Assembly (NCBI RefSeq): GCF_000002865.3
Contig: NW_001865048.1
Location: forward strand, 98,915-113,630
Length of the DNA stretch: 14,716 nucleotides
Origin: Monosiga brevicollis MX1
Taxonomy: Eukaryota; Opisthokonta; Choanoflagellata; Craspedida; Salpingoecidae
Reading direction: 5' to 3'
The notes beneath the pieces were generated by a model. It searched no databases and was not told where the DNA came from. It worked only from the letters and a program-made list of their open reading frames with translations. The translations under genes and the position numbers were made by a program. Each line of letters starts with the position of its first letter. Within the stretch, counting starts at the first letter, position 1. This document shows, piece by piece, positions 1 to 8,509 of this stretch.

Positions 1-64
1 TGGGGGGGGGGGGGGTTAACAGACGACGGACACGACAGGAGCTGGGCGGCAAACAACGTCGTAC

Positions 65-1830
65 TTGGTGAACATGAAGGGGATCAGATGGCCCAAGTGC
101 ATTGCCTGAGAACTGGGCCCTAATGGCGAGGGTGCATGGATGTGTCATGCATCAAGTCTTGGGGTGTCACGTGCAGCGATAGAAAGGCACACGAACACTC
201 ACCACGACCAGTGTAGAGGTAGATGGGCTTGCCCTGCTCTTTCAGATCGAGGATGCGATCAAACTCGCGGTGACTGAAAAAGATGTTGCTGAAACAAAGG
301 TGATCCAGCATCGAAGAAAAGAAACAAGAAGGGATGGAACGCAATCCGTCATGAGTGGACGTAGTGTTGAAAGACAAAGAGATGCTGGTTCTGCGCGATC
401 AGAGCAGTCGAGCGCAAATTGCTAACCGGCGCAGGAAGTGGTGGATGGGCATGCCCAGCTCCTTCATGCTACAGCACCGGGCAAACAAAGGCAACAGTGA
501 GGCGACGGACCCGACTCTCCAGGATTGTAGCAGCAGACCCGGCTTACCGATCGATGTGCGTCGTCTCCAAAAGCTTGCTGCCAAAGTCCTCTGCAAGTCG
601 TGTCAATCCGTGGTTAGCATCGAGACGAGTTGCAGATCGGCACGACGGCCATTGACACGCACCAACAAGCTTGTTGTAATCAACGGCCCCGTCGGCCTGC
701 ACCTCCCAGGGAGTGACAATCTGGCCTCCTGCGGGCGGGGCGGCACCGGCTCCCTCAGCGGCATCGGATGCGTCGGCGGATGCCGGCTCTGCGGGTTCGG
801 CAGCAGCCACTTCAGCTTGCTTCTCCGCCTGGCGCCGGCCACATTCGCACGTGAATGAGACGCGCCCACCAGCTCTGGGAAAGGAGACGAGCGGGGTTGG
901 TTCAAGGGCACAGACATGCGCTCCGCACCTTCTTTTCCTTGCGGTCGGCCTTGAGCTTTTGCTTGCGCTCCTTTTTAAAGTCGGTGGGCGGGCCCAGCTT
1001 GGCGGTGAGAACGCGTTCGACAGCGGCCTTGACGGTGGCACCAGAGGCAAAAGGAAGTTCGTTGCGCACGCTACGCATAATGTTAAACTGATGACCCCAG
1101 CCGTTGGCTGCGAGGGCATCAGCGTCAGCCTCAACGGCCTGAGCAGTGACGGCTGCGATAGTTTCATCACTGGGGATGGCGCCAACGCCACCGGCCGTGC
1201 GGAGGTCATCCATGCTGAAGGCTGCATCGTCTGTGCAGTTCTTGGCATAGTTCATAGCACCTAATTGAGTGGGGCAGGAGACATAGACGGAGCCGGAGAC
1301 GGGTGTGAATGAGGATCGGCACCAATTTGTCAAGACTCGGGCTGAAGCGAGCAACAGCCATACCAGCCAGTTGTTCAGGTGTGGCAATGCCTTGGTCAGC
1401 TGGAGCAAAGAGAAGATCCAAAATGCCACTACGGGATGGGGCGCACAAAGCAAGAATAAAACGAAGGACAAGTGAGCGCGATAGGGCACCTGCCTGGGAT
1501 ATCCCACGGGGCGGGGCAAAAGGAACGCACTGGCGAGCAGCTTCACAGGCGTCCATCTTGAGCTTTGAGGCAAGATCAAAGATGGTTTTGCCCTGCGCAG
1601 CAAGGCCCTCCTCACCACCGCGGCGCTTGGCCTGGCATAACAGGCCAACAAGCAGGCACGATGACGCGTGTCAGGACGACGAGGCAAAGGCACAAAGGCA
1701 GATGATGAATCGGGCGTACCTCATCCAGGAAGAAGCGGCAAGCCGCGTCGACATCCTTGTTCTTGACAGCTGATTGAGCGGCCTTTTGCGGCACGCCCAA
1801 CGCCACCAACTCTTCCACTTGAGTCGCCAT
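65..1830 (-). CDS. WARS1: Cytoplasmic tryptophanyl-tRNA synthetase with GlnRS-type N-terminal domain (3' end off window)
   Basis: This enzyme charges tRNA-Trp in the cytosol. Exons read 1830-1720, 1631-1531, 1428-1364, 1260-929, 828-663, 590-548, 468-427, 288-203 and 119-65; all eight junctions are GT-AG and keep phase, giving 333 codons before the window edge. Residues 1-203 resemble the N-terminal domain of eukaryotic glutaminyl-tRNA synthetase. Residues 204-238 are an Ala/Glu/Pro-rich linker. From about residue 240 the chain is a eukaryotic/archaeal-type TrpRS: IVTPWEVQ, a PIHHFLRR segment, IFFSHREFDRIL, YLYTGRGPSS, and the class I signature as HLGH at about 323-326. The KMSKS loop and anticodon-binding region lie beyond base 1, so integrity of the whole gene cannot be judged. 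The start ATG is in the context cacaATGg. It is divergent from the TMEM209 gene. The TrpRS identity is very secure; the origin of the N-terminal domain is the point to verify. Confidence 0.93.
929..1830 (-). other. GlnRS-type N-terminal domain coding region (exons 1-4 of the TrpRS gene)
   Basis: The four 5' exons encode about 203 residues that do not look like the WHEP domain of vertebrate TrpRS. What is seen: an opening LxxLGVPQKAAQSAVKN helix, a GKTIFDLASKL helix, a TPEQLAGAMNYAKN segment, a GGVGAIPSDETI turn, a helix ending in WGHQFNIMRSVRNELPF, then ATVKAAVERVLTAKLGPP and a Lys-rich tail. In eukaryotic GlnRS the N-terminal domain (Pfam tRNA_synt_1c_R1; related to the GatB tail/YqeY fold) shows the same order: LGL..KA...LKN, G..LASRL, T..QL..AL.YV, CGVG.I.T.E.I, Y.FN.G.LM...R..L.WA, and V...LLGPK followed by basic residues. 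In GlnRS this domain helps hold tRNA. The family match is inferred from motif order and spacing, without a database search. Confidence 0.75.
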
Positions 1831-2100
1831 TGTGATCTGCCGCGCCCGCAAACGCGGAACCATGTGCATGAGGCTCTGAACTCGGTTGCTCCCAAGTTAT
1901 CGTCCCCTTCCCCTCACACCGCGAGCCTCACACCACAACCAGCCAATAGCATGCACTGGACAACCATCCAAGACACCACCACCCCACACCGATACAGTAC
2001 CCCTCCCTCCACCCCGCCACAAGCAGCCACAAGCAGCCACAAGCAGCCCCCCCGTCCCCGTCCCCGTCCACACCGACCGCACTGCCAAAGAGGGCGGAAA

Positions 2101-2273
<173 letters not shown>

Positions 2274-2567
2274 GTACCTTGTGTACCTTGTGCATGAGAG
2301 GAAAGAAGAAAATGGGAAAAAACAAGTGTTGTTGACGACTAGACGAGATTGTCATCAGCAAAAAAAAAAAAAATCGCTCTCTCTCAACTCCTCATCCCTC
2401 TTAACGCTCTCTCTGAAAGTCTCTCTAAAGTTGAAAGTCTCTAACGTCTCTCTCTCTGAAAAAGTTTCTCTCTTTCTCTCGCTCTCTCTCTCTCACTTTT
2501 CTCAAATTTCGCCCAAAAAAAAGCAAAAAATCAGAAAAATAATTTTGAGCAGCAGCCGGTACGTCCC

Positions 2568-2578
2568 CGCGCGCGCGC

Positions 2579-2659
<81 letters not shown>
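2568..2659. repeat. Alternating (CG)n(TG)n tract
   Basis: About 92 bp of uninterrupted alternating pyrimidine-purine: a short CG run (2568-2580) joined directly to about 39 TG units. It lies about 210 bp upstream of the TMEM209 start codon. CG runs joined to TG runs are the classic sequence type favouring left-handed Z-DNA under negative supercoiling. Confidence 0.95.
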
Positions 2660-2660
<1 letters not shown>

Positions 2661-2870
2661 CGCCGAGACGGTGGCGGTTGTATCGTGCTCAGGCCGGGGC
2701 AGGAGCAGCGATGAGGACAAACCCACACGTAGAGGGTGACGCATACATACACACACAGACACAGGCACGTTGAAGTGTCTACAGTGTGTGGCGGCTCATG
2801 TGTGTTGGATGCTGAATGGGCGGCAGGTGTTGGGGGTTTGACTGGCGCGCTTCCGGCCTGAAACGGCAAG

Positions 2871-5800
2871 ATGGGGGGGCAGCACTTGGATCAGATGCGA
2901 ATGCTGCAGGTCACCGAGTATCTTTTGAATCGACACCGCGCTTTGCAGCCCCATGTCGCTCAGCTGGCGGCTGTGCGCGCCGTGTTGGCGGCTGTCGTGC
3001 TGCTCTGGTCACACACGTACGTCTTCTCGGCCGTTGACTTGCACGCGGGTTGTTCAGACCCTGGCGAGCGTTTTGCATGTCGCACTGACAGACCACCCCC
3101 ACCCTCTCTTCTCCTTGCCCCTCACCCCCCTCAACTACCCCCCGCTCACACACACACACATGCACGCGAGCATGTTTTCTCCTGTTCATGCAGCGCAGTG
3201 CTCATGTCTACTCGCGCGTCTGTGCTTTGTCTTGTCCAACGCAGAGTGGCACTTTTCCTGAGCACCTTTGTGCCGGCCATCGACCTTGACATCCTGGACC
3301 AGCTATGTACGGTGCAAGCTCGCGCCGCACGTTCCACCACACCCCGCGTGGCCCCTCCTCACTGTGTTGTGTCGCGTTCATAACAGGCTTGCTGCTGAGC
3401 TTTCTCGCCTTGCTCGAGGCGGCTTATGTGTTTGCGCGCCGCCTCTACTATCAAAACTTTGTCCCGGCCAGTTTGGCAGGCCTCTCTGATGACCAGTATC
3501 GCCTACTCTGCGTACCAGACGAGGTCAAGGCCTTGGCTCGCGGTGTACCTCAGAAGCAAAAGCCCGCTGATGCGTCCCAGGGGCGACCTTCAACCACTCA
3601 AGTCCATACGCCCCATGGTGGGACTGCGTCTCGCAACAACGCCTGGTGCGACTTGCGCATCCTACCTCGCTTCTGGCTGCCATCACCCCCCCGTTCCTTC
3701 CATTGCACCGTCCATCGGACACGCCTTGCGTGCACTTGACTCATTTTTTCGTTGCCCCGTATTTCTCATTTTTGCTTGACAGGCGCCAACGTCTGCACGA
3801 CTCACCCATCACCAGCCCAGTCCAGCAGCGAGGCAGCGTTGGATCCCCGTTTGGCAATCGTCTGAATGAGAGTGGTCATGATCACAGTGGCATCTTCTCT
3901 GAACCAACTTCCCCCATGACTTCGCCCCGGGTCTATCGACGCTCGGCCAGCTTCAAGTCCCCTACCAAACACAAGGGCCGCGTATCAGACGTCTTGAGCC
4001 TCACACGCTATCTTGACACAAGTCAACAAAACTCCACCCTTGCAAACAGTGAGTGCATCTCCCTCCCCATAGCGCGCTGACCTGCCCCATTCTCCAACCT
4101 CAACCCATCGTACTTCCCGTCCCATCCCTCAAATTACTCTTGATACAGATGACCTGTCAACGCCGCGTGAGAACACGGCCGTCTACGACATGGTCAACAA
4201 CCTCGGCACAAACCTGACGCGTGCCGTCAAGTACTTGACTGCCGTCAAGTATGTGTCTGGCTTTGACTGAGAGTGGCCTCGCGGGGGTCAGCTCGCTTGG
4301 GCTTCCTCGCTCTGACCTTGTACCTGTGCATGACAACCTAGACCCCGAACTGCGCCCAAAGCTGAAAAGCGCGACCGCGATGACCTGTCGGGCGATGAGG
4401 TCAGCGCTTTGCCCCTCCAAATGCCGAGCCACCCTTGTTTTGATTTTTTTTTTTTTTTTCCATGAAGGGCAGATGGCCCCTTGGTTTTTTTCTCAACTGC
4501 ATGTATGTCCTGTTTCAATTCCATCTTCCCACATCATCAGGTTTGGAAGCACTTGCGCATGTCGTCGTCCCAGGTCGCCACTGCCACCGAGCGCTGTCAG
4601 ATGGTATGATTCAAACCTCGGTTACACCTCCTCTGAAAGAGAATAGCCTGTCTCTTCACAAACTCCTCGCCTCTTGTAGTGGATCACACATGCCGTGCTT
4701 CGGCCCGTGGCCAAGGAAATTCGCCACTTAAACACCGTTCTTCGCAAGTTGGTTTTAGCCCCAGACCACAATTCGCGTGCTTTCCCCCCCTTTTCACACT
4801 TCTGTTCACACGCTCACCCCGTATACCAATGCCACTTGCGACCAGTGCGCGTCTCTCGTCTCGTATTGGCTCGTCAAGCCTGACTCAGATTGAAAAGCTG
4901 CATCTGGTACGATGCCGCGTTCAATGCTGCGTGCCCGGTGATGCATTTACACACTCGGATCAAACCAGAATCTTACTCACTGGTGCTTTTGCGCCGTTGG
5001 CCCACCGCACAGGACGATCCGGTTGCTCTTCAGCGCTTGTTGCCATTCTTGCGCCTTCACGACGCGCAAGATTACCTCGTTGGCCGCTTTTTTGGTGCGT
5101 GGCGGCTCATCTGCGACATGTTTGCACTTTGGTCGACATTTGTGCTCTTACGTGGCGCTCCTTGCTATGCTGGCAGCCTTGGCCGACCAAGAGGGCTACA
5201 ACTGGCAGGGTGGCGGTGACGTGAAGGATCTCAATGGCAACATTGTATCTTGGAAAAAGGGCTATCCTACGGACGCTGAGGTATGTACAACCGCCCCCTT
5301 TTTTTTTATGGGCTACCACGCTGGATGAATCCTCACGGCTTGCCGAAATGACTTGCCGACAGATTTTGTTTCACTCGCTATGCTGCTTTTTAAATGATCC
5401 ATCCACGCTGTACGTGCCACGTGCGTACGACACCGTGGAGCAAGAGGCGCGCTCCTTCAGCTCTCTGCACGTCATCAAGCACCCCGAGGTAACTTGCACG
5501 TGGCTCTTTTAATTCTCCAATGCACGCGCGTCCACAATCCTCATCAAATTTGGCAACACAGACAATCGATGACATGAAGCGACGTCGTGACAAGACGCAG
5601 GTCTACATCTTCAAGACCGAGTACGCACACCCATGGGCACAATTTATCGGTCGGCCATTCATCCCGCAAGACGATTCCCCTCCCTCTCTCACTCGGCTTT
5701 GCTCTTGTGGTGTATAATCCCAGGAGTGAGCTCCCGCATTTCAAGCTTGTCGTCCAGGATACAGATCCCCAGTATCACCAGTGGAACCTCGCCAAGGTAC

Positions 5801-6041
5801 TTTCGAAAGCTTGACACTCTTTTTGCAATGCAGCATCATTTGCGTTTTCCACCGCTCGCTTCGTTTTCTCATTCCGTTGCTTCCTGGTCCCACCTATGGT
5901 CTCCAGGGACGCAACAATCTCTTTCATGTTGTCGTGGCGCTTTTGCGCTTTGTGCGCCTACGCCAAAATGGTCGCATGGACTACTTTGCAGACCGCTCGT
6001 TGGAGCAGCATGACCTAAACATGCTCTGGATCGTTGATTAG
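2871..6041 (+). CDS. TMEM209: TMEM209 homologue (two-pass nuclear-envelope/ER membrane protein)
   Basis: Fifteen exons: 2871-3016, 3245-3306, 3387-3645, 3783-4048, 4149-4248, 4342-4399, 4541-4603, 4680-4747, 4846-4906, 5013-5094, 5177-5280, 5363-5488, 5562-5620, 5724-5796 and 5907-6041. All 14 junctions are GT-AG and phase-consistent, totalling 1662 nt (553 aa), against roughly 560 aa for the vertebrate protein. Two hydrophobic segments lie at about residues 34-58 and 70-88, followed by a FVPASL segment, as in TMEM209. A Ser/Pro-rich linker (SPITSP, TSPMTSPR) spans about 140-235. The C-terminal domain (Pfam CytochromB561_N family) carries WQGGGDVK...KKGYPTDAE, GRNNLFHVVVALLRFVR and a closing LNMLWIV. 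TMEM209 is an inner-nuclear-envelope protein reported to contact nucleoporins; its biochemical role is poorly known and the 'cytochrome b561' family label does not imply haem. The start is in context caagATGg. The final ATG-to-stop length fit makes the model strong. Confidence 0.92.
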
Positions 6042-6474
6042 GGAAAGTGCGTGTGTTTAGCCAACCAACGTGAAGGAGGATTTGCTCTGAAAGTGACCCT
6101 GTACGCCCACAACACCGTCGAAACAAGAGAAAAAAGGACTGGGTTTTGTATACAATCGCATCAGGTTTGACTTGATCTTTGCGATGGCTTTGGGGTGAAG
6201 ACGACCTGCAACAAACGAAACAAATCGAACAATAATGGAAATAGGGTCCTGCAGAGGATCAGCTTCAGACGATTGGACGTGTGCATTAAAGAACCCTGAC
6301 TGGAGGGCAACCTTGCAAGACCTTGAAGGCGGAGAGGGAAAGATGCTGCGAGACTCTGGTTTCAACTTTTCAAACAGGTTGGTTGTATTTCACACTATCG
6401 ATAGCCAAGTGGCTTGACGTTTGCACACACTTGGATACAAATTTCAAGCAAATGCTTCCCTCAGAGATATACTT
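6042..6474. other. Convergent 3'-3' intergenic gap
   Basis: These 433 bp lie between the stop codons of TMEM209 (plus) and the kinase (minus) and must hold both 3' UTRs. An ATTAAA at 6285-6290 on the plus strand could serve as a TMEM209 polyadenylation hexamer. I see no matching AATAAA or ATTAAA on the minus strand. A 102-codon minus-strand open frame (6057-6365) has no family resemblance that I recognise and is not called. Confidence 0.5.
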
Positions 6475-6905
6475 TTACAGACGCGCGTCCTGGAGGACGT
6501 GGTCGACGAGACGCTTGTAGCGCCAGTGATCACCTTGCAACCGGCGAAGGCGGATACCATGCAGGCCAAGCCGACTAATCTTCTGCACCGCCATCTCCCA
6601 GCTCACATCCTCCTCGGCTTCAGAGAAGTAGCTCCCGCGGCGACGGCGATCGCCAGACCCATCCGAGTTTCGCGTACGGCACGTCAACGTGTTGCGGTCC
6701 AGCTGATGAGGCACAAGATCATCAGGTGGCAAGGTGACGGGGTGAGAACGGCACCCCACAGCACACACATACACACACACATGAGCGCAGAAACGATTCG
6801 TGGCGACCAACCTCAAAGTCTACGCCATTGCGGCGCAAAGCTCGCTGCAACTCGGCCATGACCCGGTCATAGGGCAGAGACGAGGTAGTGGCCGCACCAA
6901 AAGAG
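6475..6905 (-). other. KA1 (kinase-associated 1) domain exons
   Basis: The two last exons (6905-6812 and 6702-6475) encode the C-terminal ~100 residues. Seen: DRVMAELQRALRRNGVDFE, then LDRNTLTCRT, an Arg/Ser/Glu-rich insert, VSWEMAVQKISRLGLHGIRL and a final HVLQDARL ending at the stop. MARK/PAR-1 KA1 domains share this order: an I/V-x-x-x-L-x-x-N-x-x-D/YE helix, a cysteine strand, a V-x-WEMEVCKLPRL-like strand, G(V/I)R(F/L)(K/R)R, and an identical position of the C-terminus. KA1 domains bind acidic phospholipids and can autoinhibit the kinase; both are known for the family and inferred here. Confidence 0.9.
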
Positions 6906-8456
6906 CTGACCATGTGCGTGCATGACAAACGAGGCAGAGAAAATGCAAAGAACAAAAGGGAGCAAACAAAAGAGGGCAGTTTCTATGAGTACAGAGGCAT
7001 CCACAACCTTGGATGGCTCCCGTTCACGCGCATCTACTCACCTGGAGCTTGTGGCCTCAGTCGCCAAATCCAAAGCTTTGACATCAACGACGCGAGAGGC
7101 CGCCGACTGCCGAATGGTGGCGGTCGTGACCGACTTGGCACGGCGTCGGCCACTGCCCTCACGCGAGAAAGGTGAAGGCAAAGCATCATCGCCCGGAGCC
7201 AAGTGCTCAGCCGAGCCACTGCCGGAGCTAACGGTCGCGGTAAGATGCGCGACGTGGGGTCCCATCCGCGATGCCAACCCAGTCGCAGAGGGCGGCGTCG
7301 AGCGGCGGGTGGGTTGGTGGGGGTTCACGGTCTGCTCCAGCCATTGCGGGGGCTGTGATTGGTCCGGTTGCGTCTCAGCGTCGTCAATCTTGATGGCCAA
7401 AGCTTCGGGTTCGGGATCAGCAAACACTTCTGAAATGGTTGTGGGAGTGACCACACGCGAAGCTTCTTCTAGCTCGACGTTGCTATCATTGCTCAAGCGG
7501 TTGTTGGTGTTGCTCGACGTTTGGCTCAAGCGTGAAGTGTCACTATCACGCCGCGCCGGGGTGGAGCCGACGGAAACTTGACTGGCGCGACTCTGGCGCC
7601 GGGCCCGCGCTGCGTCACTGCTACGACGCATCATGAAGTCAGGTACATCGTGCACGGGTATCGTCTCAGCCGTGGAGTTGAGCACTGTGACCTTTGTACA
7701 TGACAGGCGTCGAGCGCGCGGAGAGGTTTCGAGCTCCTCCAGGGGGTTATCGGAGCCATTCACAAATTGCATGCTGGAGCGGGACGATCGCCGTTGGTGG
7801 CGTCGAATTTGCCGCAGACGCTCAATCGCTTCTGGGTTGGTCTCAGAGAGATCACCAGTCGAGGCACGCATGGCCGTGGCACGTCGTGGCGCATGCAGGG
7901 GAGTGGCCGGCAACGAGACAGCAGTGGCGGGTGGCGACCAAGCTGGGGCTTCCATCGTCGCGACTGAGCCGTTGCTACGTGGCCGTGGCATCGAGTGCGG
8001 CGCTGTTGAGGGTGAGCCCGCGGGTGAGCCCACCGAAGCTGATAAGCGCTCACGGGAGTTGCTAGGAGAGGTCAAGAGACGCTGAGAGCTGGCCTGGGAC
8101 ACCAAAGCGCCGTCAATGGTGCGTCGATCGGTCACCACGTGATGGCCTAGGGTGCTGATGCGCCGAGGCCGGCCAGGACTCGCGAGCCCGCTGGGAGGAG
8201 AGCCGCCACCTCCATTGGCATTGGATGTTCGACTGACACGCCAGGACCGGGCCAGCCACAGACGATGAGAAGAACGCAAACTACTTTGGTGAAGTCAACC
8301 CCTAAAACAGCTTTGCTAGTCCCGAGGTGCGTTACAAGTGACATACATGCAACCGCCACCATCGTCAGTGGTAGAGAGTGAAAGGCGCGGAGTCTGCCGA
8401 CTGCCCACTGTCCCTGCGCGTGCACCTATTGGGAAACATAATTTTAAAAAAAACCA

Positions 8457-8509
<53 letters not shown>

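Noticed and set aside
2-15. Poly(G) run at the left edge
   Set aside because: It sits in the intron after TrpRS exon 119-65 (poly-C on the sense strand); nothing further can be concluded at the window edge.
713-1264. 183-codon plus-strand open frame
   Set aside because: It is antisense to TrpRS exons 4-5, which carry clear homology on the minus strand.
1720-1830. First TrpRS exon read as a UBA (ubiquitin-associated) motif
   Set aside because: The LxxLG..xxxA...xxN pattern and C-terminal FFLDE look UBA-like, but the next three exons continue the GlnRS N-terminal domain order, whose first helix has the same LGL..KA..LKN pattern.
929-1830. WHEP domain as the TrpRS N-terminal extension
   Set aside because: A WHEP domain is ~50 residues of helix-turn-helix with a Lys-rich core; this extension is ~200 residues and follows a different motif order.
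6057-6365. 102-codon minus-strand open frame in the convergent gap
   Set aside because: No recognisable family or splice context; it lies where the kinase 3' UTR is expected.
7633-8085. 150-codon plus-strand open frame
   Set aside because: It is antisense to the large kinase linker exon and reflects the Arg/Ser-rich codon composition of the real strand.
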